64,000 nt of DNA from CAWJMN01 sp963844055 (GCA_963844055.1 CAWJMN010000001.1:558001-622000), one strand, 5' to 3'; shown: positions 1 to 12,687, numbered from the stretch's first letter. The notes: a model not told the origin generated them from the letters alone. Program-made: numbers and translations.

Positions 1-52
1 CAGCCCAACGGGCGCCCCACCTACTTTAGTTTTTGTGTTGGAGAGTTCTGCC

Positions 53-1354
53 ATGACATGTAATGGAAATCGTTTGAGTCGCCGTTCGCTTTTGACGGTT
101 GGTGCAATCGGAGGGTTGGGGCTCAACCTAGCCAACTTCTTTGAGCGTAAGGCTCTTGCCGATAAGAAGCACTATGACTTCTTGGAAGCCAAGGCACAAA
201 GCGTTATCCATATCTTCCTGCCAGGCGGTATCGCTCATCAAGAAACGTTTGACCCCAAGCCTTATGCTCCTATCGAGTATCGCGGCGAAATGGGTTCGAT
301 CAAGACAAACACGGGCGAAGTCGTTAGCGAGACGTTGCCAAAGCTGTCGCAAATGTTCGACAAGCTGGCCGTCATCCGCTCGATGACTCACGGTGAAGCT
401 GCCCACGAACGTGGCACTCACAACATGTTTACGGGCTATCGCCCAAGCCCAGCCCTCATCTTTCCAAGCATGGGAAGCGTGGTCAGCCACGAATACGGCC
501 CACGCAATAACTTGCCTCCGTACGTTTGCATTCCCAACGTTCCTAACGAATTTGCGGCCAACGGCTATTTGAGCTCGTCGTTTGCTCCGTTCAGCTTGGG
601 ATCCGACCCAGCCAACAAGGGCTTTAAGGTTTTGGACCTTAACCTTCCTGGCGATGTCAACGAAAACCGCTTTGCCCGTCGCCAGTCGGCGCTCGAAGCC
701 GTAAATGATTACTTCGTCAAGAAGGACAAGTCGGACAACGTTGGTGCCATGAACACCTTCTATCAACGTGCTTATAGCCTGATTAATTCACCTGCCGCTC
801 GTGAGGCCTTCAATATTGAAGCCGAGACCGCTGCGATCCGTGATGAATACGGCCGTAACGAAGCCGGTCAACGTTTGCTGATGGCTCGTCGCTTGGTGGG
901 TGCAGGCGTCCGTTTTGTCACGCTGACCTACTCGGGCTGGGACATGCACAACCAAATCACTGGTGGCATGCGTAGCCAAATGCCAGCTCTGGACCAAGCC
1001 TTGTCGACTCTGATTCGCGATCTTGATCGTACGGGCCAGTTGCAATCGACGCTGGTTATGGTTTCCAGCGAATTCGGCCGTACGCCAAAGATCAATGCAA
1101 CGGCTGGTCGCGACCACTGGCCAAAGGTGTTTAGCGTGATGCTCGCCGGTGGCGGTATCAAGGGCGGTTACATCCACGGCATGTCGAACTCGACCGCTTC
1201 GGAACCTGATTCGGATCCAGTCGGCCCAGAAGATTTGGCAACCACGGTTTACAACCAGCTGGGCATTGTAGCTGACAAGGAATTGATGGCTCCTGGTGAT
1301 CGTCCGATTGAAATCGTTGACGGTGGCAAGGTGATCCGTCCTCTCCTGTCCTAA
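53..1354 (+). CDS. DUF1501 family exported protein (Tat substrate)
   Basis: A DUF1501 protein of about 433 residues, a family related to alkaline phosphatase/sulfatase folds and very abundant in planctomycetes; its biochemical role is not established. The N-terminus carries a twin-arginine signal (LSRRSLLTVGAIGG) followed by a hydrophobic stretch, so Tat export as a folded protein is likely. The body has family-typical segments such as FLPGGIAHQETFDPKP, RSMTHGEAAHERGTHNMFTG, YSGWDMHN and SSEFGRTPKIN...GRDHWP. I chose the ATG at 53 because GGAGAG lies about 7 bases upstream; an in-frame GTG at 35 is possible but has no better site. It leads a co-directional group with the PPC and DUF1549/1553 proteins, the usual partners of this family. 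Confidence 0.93.
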   Translation: MTCNGNRLSRRSLLTVGAIGGLGLNLANFFERKALADKKHYDFLEAKAQSVIHIFLPGGIAHQETFDPKPYAPIEYRGEMGSIKTNTGEVVSETLPKLSQMFDKLAVIRSMTHGEAAHERGTHNMFTGYRPSPALIFPSMGSVVSHEYGPRNNLPPYVCIPNVPNEFAANGYLSSSFAPFSLGSDPANKGFKVLDLNLPGDVNENRFARRQSALEAVNDYFVKKDKSDNVGAMNTFYQRAYSLINSPAAREAFNIEAETAAIRDEYGRNEAGQRLLMARRLVGAGVRFVTLTYSGWDMHNQITGGMRSQMPALDQALSTLIRDLDRTGQLQSTLVMVSSEFGRTPKINATAGRDHWPKVFSVMLAGGGIKGGYIHGMSNSTASEPDSDPVGPEDLATTVYNQLGIVADKELMAPGDRPIEIVDGGKVIRPLLS

Positions 1355-1718
1355 GGTGACAGTTAGGCTGCTCGCCCCGACAGGAAGTTTGGCGAGCGAT
1401 ACGCCGGCCGATTAGGCCGGTTGTCGGGATTGTTTGCATGGGGAAGCTTGCGGGCACCCCATGGAGGTTTGTTGGGGCACTTGGTCTATGAAGGATTGAG
1501 TGCGATGGCAAATTTCCGAATTACACTAATGACATTGCCAAGCACTTCAGGGATGAGTCGGCTTGGTGGATTTGTTGGGTGCCGCGTCGAAGATGTCTGC
1601 GGTCCCTTTTAGCTTGTGGATTTTAATCAGCCGGTTGTCGGATAAATAAGTCTTCGACCATCGCACGATTGTTATCGCGGGCTCCTACCTTCCTTGGGTT
1701 TTCTGGCATTTTTGTGCC
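1355..1718. other. intergenic stretch with two hairpins
   Basis: No convincing gene. Two inverted repeats follow the DUF1501 stop: GCTCGCC (1370-1376) with GGCGAGC (1391-1397), and CCGGCC (1404-1409) with GGCCGG (1415-1420). Neither has a T run, so they may be RNA stabilisers or weak terminators. A short open frame at 1421-1612 has no ribosome-binding site or recognisable protein character. Confidence 0.4.
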
Positions 1719-1763
1719 ATGACTCACCTGCATCCCTCCAGTCTTTTTATCTCGCCTAGGAAC

Positions 1764-4214
1764 ATGACCGTGCGCGACATTCGCTCTTGGAATTTCGGCG
1801 TCTTTGCTTGGTGCTGTTTGGTGTTGGCTGCTTGGGTGCCAGCGAAAGCAGTAGAGCCGCAAGTCAACATGATGGTCCCTTACGGGGTGCAACGTGGGGC
1901 TGAGACCGAAGTGGTGATCACCGGCGGTCGTTTGGCCGATGCCAAAGAAGTCCTGTTCTATGGCTCGGGCTTTCAAGTGACTGCCTTTGAGGCCACCAAT
2001 GATGGCTCGTGCAAAGCCAAGGTTGTTGTTGCTCCCGATTGCCGACTGGGCATCCATGCACTTCGCGTACGCACCGCCAGTGGCGTTAGCAACCTGCGTA
2101 CATTCACCGTGGGACCACTTCCCGAAGTGAAGGAAGTGGAGCCCAACAGCGAATTCACCAAACCACAGATCATCACCAAGAATGTAACCGTTAGTGGCAT
2201 CGTTCAAAACGAAGACGTCGATCACTTTGAAGTTGAACTGAAGAAGGGGGAACGCCTAACGGCCGAACTCGAAGGCCTTCGCTTGGGCTACTTCTTCTTT
2301 GATCCTTACATTGCAATTTTGAACTCCGCCCGTTTCGAAGTGGCACGTAGCGACGACGCCGCTTTGCTCAATCAAGACTGCTTGTGCTCGATCGTCGCCC
2401 CTGAAGATGGCAAGTACATCGTTCAAGTGCGTGAAAGCTCGTTTGGTGGAAATGGTGCTTGTGCTTATCGCGTTCATATTGGCAACTTCCCACGTCCAAC
2501 CGCTGTTTATCCAGCTGGTGGCCGTCCCGGCGAAGCATTAGACGTCCGCTGGATTGGTGACGCTGCCGGCGACTTTGCCGCGAAGCTTTCCTTGCCAACC
2601 GATGGCGTAAAGGACGTCGGCATGTTGGCTCAAGATGCCAACGGGATGGCAGTTTCTCCAAACATGATGCGTGTCATAGACATCCCGAACACGCTCGAAG
2701 TGGAACCGAACCATGCGATTGCTCAGGCAACCGTGGGTGCTGTTCCTGGTGCCTTCAACGGCATCATTGCCACTCCTGGCGAGCAGGACTTCTTCAAGTT
2801 CACGGCCAAAAAGGGTGAGACCTACGACATTCGCGTCTACGCTCGCAAGCCACTTCGTTCACCACTAGATAGCGTTTTGTATATCTACAACGCGCAAGGT
2901 GGAACGTTAGCTGGCAATGATGATGCGGTCGGGCCAGACTCTTACTTGCGTTTTGCCGTTCCTGCGGATGGCGAATATCACCTGGGCGTTTTGGATCAAC
3001 TGCGTTCCGGTGGACCAAATTTTGTCTATCGCATCGAAGTGGTTCCTGTGACGCCAAGCCTGACCATGTCGATTCCTGAACGTCAGCAATACATCCCCAC
3101 CACGCTGGTAGTTCCCAAGAACAACCGGATGGCACTGATGTTCTCGGCCGTACGTGCCAACTTTGGCGGGCCGCTATCGGTGGAGTTCGGTGGATTGCCT
3201 GCCGGCGTCACTGCTGAAGCCGTTCCAATCACGGCTGAACGTGGTGATACTCCTGTCCTGTTTACCGCTGCTGCCGATGCTGCCCCTGCAGGTGCATTGG
3301 TTGACGTTGTGGGCCGTACGACCGACCCTGCCTTGGTGCTAGAAGGTCACCTCAATCAGCGCTGCATGCTGGTACGTGGCCAAAACAATATTGATGTTTG
3401 GGGCCACGATGCCCAGCGGATGGCGGCTGTGCTTTCGGACGAGATCCCCTTCAAGATCGACATCGTCCAGCCGAAGGCTCCGCTCGTTCGTAATGGCTCG
3501 CTGAATCTGAAGATCGTTGCGACCCGTGCGGAAGGGTTCAAAGCTCCGATCTCGGTTGCCATGCTTTACAACCCGCCGGGCGTGGGTTCATCGGGAAGCA
3601 TCGTGATCCCTGAAGGACAAAACGAAGTCGTGATTCCGCTGACTGCCAACGGTGGCGCTGCCATTGGTAACTGGAAGATTGTTGTCATCGGACGCGCAGG
3701 CCATGCCGGCGGTACGGTGGAGTCTTCTACCCAACTGGCCGACCTCGCCATTGCCGATCAGTTCTATCAGTTCGCCTTCGAAAAGTCGGCCGTTGAACAA
3801 GGGCTAGAAACCGAAGTCGTAGTGAAGATGGAAAAGAAGGTCGACTTTGAAGGTCAGGCCAAGTGTGAATTGGTCGGCTTGCCAGCCGGCACCACGACCA
3901 CGCCCATCGAGTTCAATAAAGATTCCAAGGAGTTGGTCTTCAAGGTGGTGGCTGCCAAAGAAGCTCGCCCCGGCAAGTATCCATCTCTGATTTGTGTTAC
4001 TTCGTTCCAGCTCAATGGCGATACCGTGGTTCATACCCTGGGTACCGGCGAGCTGCGTGTGGATGCTCCACTTCCGCCGAAGGTTGCTGCTCCAGCAGCA
4101 CCGATGCCAGCTCCTGCACCAATGCCTGCAGCGGCTCCGGCTCCGATGGAAAAGAAGCGTCTCTCCCGTTTGGAACAATTGCGTCTCGAAAAAGAACAAG
4201 CGGCTGGCAAATAG
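1764..4214 (+). CDS. exported protein with two PPC-type beta domains
   Basis: About 816 residues. A signal sequence (FAWCCLVLAAWVPAKA) precedes the mature start VEPQVNMM. Two segments resemble bacterial pre-peptidase C-terminal (PPC) domains, each opening with VEPN and containing DVDHFEVELKKGE or EQDFFKFTAKKGETYDI, followed by PADGEYHLGV-like strands. These are beta-sandwich domains often attached to secreted hydrolases, but no catalytic domain is visible. The C-terminus is Pro/Ala-rich (repeats of APAPMPA) and ends in a charged helix (KKRLSRLEQLRLEKE). An ATG at 1719 could extend the frame by 15 residues; the ATG at 1764 has AGGA just upstream and gives a cleaner signal peptide. It lies between the DUF1501 and DUF1549/1553 genes, so it is probably part of the same extracytoplasmic system. 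Specific role unknown. Confidence 0.85.
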   Translation: MTVRDIRSWNFGVFAWCCLVLAAWVPAKAVEPQVNMMVPYGVQRGAETEVVITGGRLADAKEVLFYGSGFQVTAFEATNDGSCKAKVVVAPDCRLGIHALRVRTASGVSNLRTFTVGPLPEVKEVEPNSEFTKPQIITKNVTVSGIVQNEDVDHFEVELKKGERLTAELEGLRLGYFFFDPYIAILNSARFEVARSDDAALLNQDCLCSIVAPEDGKYIVQVRESSFGGNGACAYRVHIGNFPRPTAVYPAGGRPGEALDVRWIGDAAGDFAAKLSLPTDGVKDVGMLAQDANGMAVSPNMMRVIDIPNTLEVEPNHAIAQATVGAVPGAFNGIIATPGEQDFFKFTAKKGETYDIRVYARKPLRSPLDSVLYIYNAQGGTLAGNDDAVGPDSYLRFAVPADGEYHLGVLDQLRSGGPNFVYRIEVVPVTPSLTMSIPERQQYIPTTLVVPKNNRMALMFSAVRANFGGPLSVEFGGLPAGVTAEAVPITAERGDTPVLFTAAADAAPAGALVDVVGRTTDPALVLEGHLNQRCMLVRGQNNIDVWGHDAQRMAAVLSDEIPFKIDIVQPKAPLVRNGSLNLKIVATRAEGFKAPISVAMLYNPPGVGSSGSIVIPEGQNEVVIPLTANGGAAIGNWKIVVIGRAGHAGGTVESSTQLADLAIADQFYQFAFEKSAVEQGLETEVVVKMEKKVDFEGQAKCELVGLPAGTTTTPIEFNKDSKELVFKVVAAKEARPGKYPSLICVTSFQLNGDTVVHTLGTGELRVDAPLPPKVAAPAAPMPAPAPMPAAAPAPMEKKRLSRLEQLRLEKEQAAGK

Positions 4215-4294
4215 TGCAAGGTTAACTTGCACCGCTGTCATCCTCCTAAGTCACCTAGAAAACATTTCGCTTTCCTGCCACGGTAGGTATTCCT

Positions 4295-6769
<2,475 letters not shown>

Positions 6770-6846
6770 ACGGGTACTTTCCAGCGGTTGAGTATTGTCT
6801 CTGGTTGGTCGGTTTTGAGTCACGGCATTTTTCGGCAGGTTTTTCC

Positions 6847-9274
6847 ATGTGCGTTTCTCGTTACTTTCGCGTGATCCCCGTCTGCCTCGTCATGATGATG
6901 GGTTGGGTGACGACTTGGGTCTCTAACGTTAGCGCGCAGGATGCCGCCAAGATCACTTACGACGACCACATTCGCGCGATCTTCCGCGAACATTGCTTTG
7001 CTTGCCACGCGCAAGATCGCAACAAGGGTGGTCTCGTTCTGGATACCTATGCCAAGACGATGGCCGGCGGTTCGTCGGGCGAAGTCGTCATTGCTGGCGA
7101 TCTGAACGGCTCCCGTTTGTACGGCCTAGTCAGCCATTCGGAAGAGCCCAAGATGCCTCCGATGCAAGACAAGCTCGCGGCCGAGAAGCTCGCTTTGATT
7201 AGCAAGTGGATCGAAGCCGGCGCACCAGAGAACGCAGGCTCAACCGTTGCCGTCAAGAAGAAGTCCAGCGCTGCTCTGATGGCTGCTGGTGGTGATAAGC
7301 GACCTGATGGCCCTGCCATCATGCCAGAAGGGCTCTTCAAGCAGCCGATCATGGCAACTCGTCGCGCTCAAGCGATTACGGCCATGGCATCTAGCCCTTG
7401 GGCTCCCCTAGTGGCGATTGCAGGTCAAAAGCAAATCTCGCTCTACAACTCGGATTCGCTCGAGCTGGTCGGCATCCTGCCATTCCCAGAAGGAATTCCT
7501 TACGTTCTGCGTTTTAGCCGCAGCGGTACCATCCTGCTGGCGGGCGGTGGCCGTGGTGGGCACTCGGGCAGCGTTGTCCTGTACGACGTAAAGACCGGCC
7601 GACGCATCACGAAGTTGGGTGAAGAGCTCGACGCCGTATTGGCCGCCGACATCAGCCGTGATCATCGCTATGTCGCGATGGCTGGTCCTAGCAAGATCGT
7701 CCGCATCTATTCGACGGAAAGTGGCCAACTGCTGCATGAAGTCAAGAAGCATACGGACTGGGTCTACTCCGTTCGCTTCAGCCCCGATGGCGTGTTACTT
7801 GCCACGGCCGATCGCAGCGGTGGCCTGTTTGTGTGGGAAGCCGAAACCGCTCGCGAATACCTCAGCCTGCGTGGCCACAATGGCGCCGTCTACGATGTCA
7901 GCTGGCGTCCAGATAGCAACGTGCTGGCATCCGCTGGTGAAGATACCACGATCAAATTGTGGGAAATGAACGATGGCAATGCGATCAAGAGCTGGGGTGC
8001 ACATGCAGGTGGTGCCTACTGTGTGAACTACACGCACGATGGTCGGATTGCTTCGGCCGGTCGTGATAACACGGTCAAGCTATGGGCCGGCGATGGCGCT
8101 GCGGTTCGTGGTTTTGCTCCCTTCTCGGAAGCGGCCATGCGATGCACGTTCACCCATGATGGTGCTCGTATGGTCGGTGGAGACTGGTTGGGCAACGTTC
8201 ATGTTTGGGATTGTGCCGATGGCAAGCTCGTTGGTGCCATTGCTGCTAACCCACAGCCGCTGGCACAAGTTGTTGCAAGCCTGGCTGGACAAGTAACCGC
8301 ACTCACAGCACCTACTGCCCAAGCGGCCGCTGTATTTGATGCTGCCCAAAAGGCGGCCATTGCCAAAAATGAAGAGCTCGCTGCGGTAACGCAAAAGCAT
8401 GCCGCTGCAGTCGCTGCTGCTCAAAAGTCGGAAGCGGATCGCGTGGCTGCGGTTGCCGTCCATGCTGCTGCGGTAGCTGCTCAAAAGGTAACGGTTGATG
8501 CCCTCGCGGCCGCATTAGCTTTGAAGAAGACGCAAGCCGATGAACAAGCCGCTGCCGAGAAGGCCCTGGCCGACTTGAAGGCTGCCAACGCCCCACAGCC
8601 CGAGCAAGATGCCGCCGCTGCCGTCCTGGCTGCCAAGGTAGATGCTCTCGCCAAGGGAACTGTTGCGGCTACCGAAGCAGAAGCCAAGGCCGTGGCTGGA
8701 AAGACCGCAACTCAAACTGCCGAAAAGGCCGTCAATGATCTCACCGCTGCCGCCAAGGCTGCCGCGGATGCGGTTCCTGTCGCCAAGGCTGCCGTTGATC
8801 AAACAACGGCTCAGAAGGCCACTACGGACGCGGATGCCGCTGCGAAAAAGGGAGCGTCGGATGCCGCTGCGGCCGCACTGGCAGCTGCCCAGGCCAAGCT
8901 CAAGCAGGCCGAAGCGGACAAGGCGGCTTTTGAAGGTGCTGCTGCCAAGTTGCAACAGGCCGCGGATGCCGCCAAGGCTGCGATCCCTGCCAAGATGGAA
9001 GTGGTGGCCCAAGCGACCGCTGCTCAAACGGCTGCGGCCACGGCTGCCGCCGAAAAGGCTGCCGCCGCCAAGGTGGTTGCCGAAAAGCTGGCTGCCTTGC
9101 AAGCAGAGTTGACCAAGGCCCAGGCTGACCAAAAGGCCGTGGAAGAGCTCAGCAGCCCAGAAGGCCGCTGCTGCCGCTCAGGCACAAGCCGCCTTGGCCG
9201 AAGCCCAAGAGATGGCCGACCGTGCAGCCGCCGACCGTACGGGCTTTGCCGAGGCCTACGAAGCCCCGAAGTAG
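6847..9274 (+). CDS. planctomycete cytochrome (PSCyt1) + WD40 + Ala-rich coiled coil, frameshifted near 9147
   Basis: Signal peptide (VIPVCLVMMMGWVTTWVSNV), then a planctomycete cytochrome-type domain with CFACH and the typical HIRAIFREHCFACHAQD and SRLYGLVSHSEEPKMPP segments. Next come WD40 repeats over roughly residues 170-470 (TDWVYSVRFSPDGVLLATAD, NGAVYDVSWRPD). The last 300 residues are an extremely Ala/Lys/Glu-rich coiled coil. The 0 frame turns into an implausible Arg/Ser/Cys tail after about 9150, while the +1 frame continues the Ala-rich sequence as AAQKAAAAAQAQAAL and stops at 9274. The junction is a GCTCAGC at 9147-9153; reading it as GCTAGC gives one continuous protein of 808 residues. 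Without correction the 0 frame stops at 9297. Start ATG 6847 was chosen over 6805 because of the upstream AGG and the signal peptide. Last gene of the cluster; a terminator follows. Confidence 0.88.
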
Positions 9275-9309
9275 CACGCGCTACTTTTCAGTCCTAGGAT
9301 TTCCCCAAG

Positions 9310-9344
9310 CGGGCGAAGTGGCATGTCCCCTTCGCCCGTTTTTT
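9310..9344 (+). terminator. Rho-independent terminator
   Basis: CGGGCGAA (9310-9317) pairs with TTCGCCCG (9331-9338) and is followed by six T (9339-9344). It closes the four-gene cluster that begins at 53. Confidence 0.85.
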
Positions 9345-9393
9345 ATTGCGCTTCCGCTGAGCCAGTCTCTCGCAATGTCACCCACCGCGCATA

Positions 9394-9430
9394 AAAAAAG
9401 CCAGCCATTCGAAGTGAAGGGCTGGCTTTT
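9394..9430. terminator. bidirectional terminator hairpin
   Basis: AGCCAGCC (9399-9406) pairs with GGCTGGCT (9420-9427), flanked by an A run on the left and T on the right. The A run is a T run for the minus strand, where it would terminate the small gene ending at 9460. Confidence 0.75.
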
Positions 9431-9459
9431 CTATTTTGCCGTGGGTGCGAAATCCGCGA

Positions 9460-9684
9460 CTACTCACGTGGGCGGATAGCGCCCGTCAAACCGTTGTAGT
9501 CAAAGCGGTCGCTCTCGTGCCACAAAGGCAGGCCAAGCTCAACGCGGCTGCGAAGGATTTCGATCTTCTCAGGCGAGCCGGCTGGGGCATCCGTAGCCGA
9601 AAATTCTGCCGTTGGCTCAGGGACGTAGTCCTCGTCGTGGCCATACTTCAGGATCGCCTCAAATACGTTCTTACACTTTTCCAT
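9460..9684 (-). CDS. small acidic hypothetical protein
   Basis: About 74 residues, acidic in the first half (KYGHDEDYVPEPTAEFSATD) with a C-terminal EKIEILRSRVELGLPLWHESD segment. I recognise no domain. The ATG at 9684 has AAGGAG about 10 bases upstream; a TTG at 9693 would add three residues. Support for a real gene comes from the ribosome-binding site and a well-placed terminator just downstream. The LWHESDRFDY ending resembles short conserved planctomycete proteins I have seen without function. Confidence 0.65.
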   Translation of the reverse strand: MEKCKNVFEAILKYGHDEDYVPEPTAEFSATDAPAGSPEKIEILRSRVELGLPLWHESDRFDYNGLTGAIRPRE

Positions 9685-10242
9685 TACCCTCAAACTCCTT
9701 CACCACTCAAATCGTTTAAAAATTCGGTAAAAAACTGCGATATACGTCCATCCGAAAAACTAGTGCCAACCGACGAGCTGCGAAAACGAAAACTCCGTCG
9801 CAACTAACGATCGACCCACAGCCTTTGGAAAATCATCCTCAATCAACGTAGGCCCGAAACGAATCGTTCCCACGTGCTCCAAGCGAACTTGACGGCTCAA
9901 CTTCGGCCAATACGCCGAATGTTGCCAAACTAGTAAGACATGTCATTCGCTGTGGAAGGGACGGCTGCCTTAAGCAACACATCGGGTAGTTAGACATGCT
10001 CTCGCTTGGAAAGTTCCCCATTATTCATTCCATCGGCCCAAGGGTCAAATAAATTGGTACTCCAACTGGCAAGAATCTCGTGATTACGGCTGCTGGGCGG
10101 GGATTGTTGCAACTTGGAAAAGAATCGGGAATAGAGAATTTGTGCCGGAAAAACCGCAGGAAATAAGATGGAGCCGAAAAATCCACCCATCGACGAAGAT
10201 TGATTCTCTTTCTGCCCCGACACTTAGTGTCAAGGGGCCTTG
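9685..10242. other. long intergenic region, no convincing gene
   Basis: AT-richer than its surroundings. Several short overlapping minus-strand frames (for example 9990-10223 and 10025-10246) lie on top of each other without ribosome-binding sites. I see no tRNA, strong hairpin or clear promoter. Confidence 0.4.
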
Positions 10243-10464
10243 TCATCTAATGGGGGCGATTAAACCGCTAGGGGCCGGATAGCGGAAGGGACCATACGGA
10301 AGGACTGGTCGGCAAAGCACCACTTCCCTAATCTGGGCAAGACCTGAATAGGCCAAGACGCGGTGGTGCCACAAGAACGACGAGGGATGCTGAGCAAGGT
10401 AAATCAGCGGTGTTTCTCGGGAAATCTGTCGGTTCTGTAATTCCACTATCCGTTGGGCCATCAT
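10243..10464 (-). CDS. doubtful small hypothetical protein
   Basis: A minus-strand frame of about 73 residues from paired ATGs near 10464 (MMAQRIVELQNRQISRET) to a Pro/Arg-rich end (PFRYPAPSGLIAPIR). Composition is protein-like but there is no clear ribosome-binding site and no family I recognise. It runs divergently from the YjbQ-like gene. It may be chance. Confidence 0.25.
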   Translation of the reverse strand: MMAQRIVELQNRQISRETPLIYLAQHPSSFLWHHRVLAYSGLAQIREVVLCRPVLPYGPFRYPAPSGLIAPIR

Positions 10465-10526
10465 GCTAAACTGTCCACTAAATCCACGATCGGCGTCTGG
10501 GTAGACACTTGGGAAATGTGACAAAT

Positions 10527-10946
10527 ATGGCTTGGGCTCAAACCACACTGACATTGGCCGCACGGTCGCGGGGCTTTCACCTGATTACCCGCGAGGTGGT
10601 CGCCGCACTGCCGCAGCTTGCGGGCATCCGTACGGGGCTGCTGCATCTCTTTTTGCAGCATACGTCCGCTTCGCTGTCCATCAATGAAAACGCCGACAGC
10701 GACGTTCGCCGCGACTTAGAGATGGCGTTTAACAAGATCGCGCCGGAGTCGTTCCCCTATGTCCACACGATGGAAGGGCCTGACGATATGCCAGCCCATG
10801 TGAAGGCCGCTCTGATTGGGACCGAGCTAACCATCCCCGTCGGTCGTGGTGGCTTGCTGCTTGGCACCTGGCAAGGAATCTATTTGTGTGAGCATCGCAC
10901 GCATGCGGGTTCACGCACAATCGTTTTGACACTACAGGGGGAATAG
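10527..10946 (+). CDS. YjbQ family protein (UPF0047)
   Basis: About 139 residues, the usual length for the family. Typical elements are LLHLFLQHTSASLSINENAD, a DMPAHVKAALIGTELTIPV segment holding the conserved DxPxH, and a C-terminal GTWQGIYLCEHR. Members have weak thiamine-phosphate synthase activity and appear able to bind a metal through conserved His residues; physiological role uncertain. The ATG at 10527 is preferred over a TTG at 10509 because family N-termini begin close to the AQTTLTLAARSRGFH strand. It stands alone, upstream of the convergent holB-tmk pair. Confidence 0.9.
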   Translation: MAWAQTTLTLAARSRGFHLITREVVAALPQLAGIRTGLLHLFLQHTSASLSINENADSDVRRDLEMAFNKIAPESFPYVHTMEGPDDMPAHVKAALIGTELTIPVGRGGLLLGTWQGIYLCEHRTHAGSRTIVLTLQGE

Positions 10947-10990
10947 CGAATAGATTTTGCCTAGAAAGTCTGGGTAAGGCATATTGTTGG

Positions 10991-12058
10991 CTAAGGATTA
11001 GCCGCGATTCCCCGCTGCATCATTTCGTCGAGCCACCATTCAATCAGGTTCGATTGATTGGCGTTGGCATCGACGAAGCCCATCGCCTGAATGCAAACAT
11101 CAATCGCCTCTTCGGCCCCCGCTTGATACCAGCGTAAGGCTCGTGTGGCAGTCGCTACCAGTTCATCATCGGGCGACGCCTTCATGCCGGCACCAACGCT
11201 ATTGGCTTGCAACAGCAAGACCTGGCGAAGAAAGCTCAGCGCGACACCAATCACATGCTTTAGTCGCAGGCGTTTTTGAGCGCTATCTTTGCCGGCCGCA
11301 TCGACAAACTGGGCCGTCACTTTCGCCAGTGCTAACAGGTCAAACTCGCCGTCGGCCAAGCTTTCCAAAAGCGTGGTGCGAAACTCGCTAAATCCCGTTG
11401 CCAGTGCGGCCTGCGCCATCTCTAGGCTGCCGTCACTTTGTGCGGCAATCTTGTAGGCGTGGTCGGTCTCCATCACCAATTGCTTTTGCAGCAAGATCTT
11501 GGCAACCGCCTCCGCCGAGAGCGGGCGAAACGGGATGATTTGGCAGCGTGAGCGAATCGTCGGCAACTGCCGTTGTAAGCTCGTTCCCAGCAGCAAAAGC
11601 ACTGACTTGGGGGGCGGTTCTTCTAGCGTTTTTAGCAGGGCATTCGCCCCTTCTTGGTTCAGATAGTCCGCATCATCCAGAATGGCGATCCGACGTTTGC
11701 CAGAGAATGGTCGTAGCGAAATATCGTAGCAAAGCCCGGCCCGCATCCGGTGTTCTTTGTCGCCAATTAGTAGTTCAATGGGAATGTACGCTTTGTCATC
11801 GGGCTTGCGAACGCGCAGCACATCCGGATGCGTTCCTGCGGCAACTTGCAAACAGGCATGACACTGTCCGCACGCTTCCAGTTCATGCTCGACATTCTTT
11901 TCGCAAAGCAGCGCTTGGGCCAGGCGTTCCGCGACAAGTCGTTTGCCAACTCCGGCAGGTCCCACCAGCAAAAAAGTACTAGCAAGTCGCCCGCAGGCGA
12001 CCGCCCGGCGAAACGTTTCAATCGCAAGATCTTGCCCAATGACTTCCTGCCAACTCAT
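10991..12058 (-). CDS. holB: DNA polymerase III, delta-prime subunit
   Basis: A 355-residue AAA+ clamp-loader subunit. Walker A-like GPAGVGKR is at residues 33-40, zinc-binding cysteines CGQCHAC at 63-69, then a Walker B region ILDDADYLNQEGANALLKTLEEPP and the SRC motif in TIRSRCQIIPF. In the clamp loader it helps place the beta sliding clamp on primed DNA. The start overlaps the stop of tmk by four bases (ATGA), indicating translational coupling, and the tmk-holB order is widespread in bacteria. The C-terminal third is less conserved, as usual. Confidence 0.93.
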   Translation of the reverse strand: MSWQEVIGQDLAIETFRRAVACGRLASTFLLVGPAGVGKRLVAERLAQALLCEKNVEHELEACGQCHACLQVAAGTHPDVLRVRKPDDKAYIPIELLIGDKEHRMRAGLCYDISLRPFSGKRRIAILDDADYLNQEGANALLKTLEEPPPKSVLLLLGTSLQRQLPTIRSRCQIIPFRPLSAEAVAKILLQKQLVMETDHAYKIAAQSDGSLEMAQAALATGFSEFRTTLLESLADGEFDLLALAKVTAQFVDAAGKDSAQKRLRLKHVIGVALSFLRQVLLLQANSVGAGMKASPDDELVATATRALRWYQAGAEEAIDVCIQAMGFVDANANQSNLIEWWLDEMMQRGIAANP

Positions 12059-12687
12059 GAGCGTTCCACCATCAGCGATTGCCCTGCCAACACACGCTCC
12101 GCCGCAGCGCGAACATCAGCATGGACCTCTTCAATCGAGCGGGCCGCATTCACAACCACAATATGTTCGGGGTCGAGCAGCGCCTCTTGCAAAAAGCCCT
12201 CTCGTACACGTTCCAAATAGGTGAGCCCTTGGGCTTCCATCCGGTCGGGCTCACGCTGAATTCGCGCACTGGCTGCTTGGGCCGGCATGTCCAAAATGAT
12301 GTTGAGGTCCGGCTTAATCCCGGCCACGGTGACCTCTCCAACCGCGACAATCTCCTCACGAGAAAGTCCCCCCGCCCGGCCTTGATAGACAAGGTTCGCC
12401 AGCAGGAATCGGTCGCTGATCACATGCTTGCCCGCTTCTAAAGCAGGCCGAATGATCTCTTCCACCATTTGGGCCCGGGCTGCCATATACAGCAGCATTT
12501 CGCTACGGCGATGGATCGACATTCCATGGCGGTCTAGCAAAAGGCCCCGCAGTTTTTCCCCAAGCGCAGTCGTGCCGGGATCACGACACGTGACAACCGT
12601 GCCGTCGCGCTCGGTCAAAAGCTTCGTAAGCAGGCCGATTTGCGTTGATTTGCCAACGCCATCCACGCCGTCAAAACAAAAGAACAT
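12055..12687 (-). CDS. tmk: thymidylate kinase
   Basis: 210 residues, normal length. The P-loop GVDGVGKST is at 7-15, the DR motif in SDRFLLANLVYQG near residue 92, and a LID-like region RIQREPDRMEAQGL follows. It phosphorylates dTMP to dTDP in the cytoplasm. It is first in a two-gene unit with holB, overlapping by four bases. The upstream 233 bases separate it from the divergent protease gene and must hold its promoter. Confidence 0.95.
   Translation of the reverse strand: MFFCFDGVDGVGKSTQIGLLTKLLTERDGTVVTCRDPGTTALGEKLRGLLLDRHGMSIHRRSEMLLYMAARAQMVEEIIRPALEAGKHVISDRFLLANLVYQGRAGGLSREEIVAVGEVTVAGIKPDLNIILDMPAQAASARIQREPDRMEAQGLTYLERVREGFLQEALLDPEHIVVVNAARSIEEVHADVRAAAERVLAGQSLMVERS

Noticed and set aside
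1421..1612. 63-residue frame between the first two genes
   Set aside because: No ribosome-binding site, no recognisable protein features.
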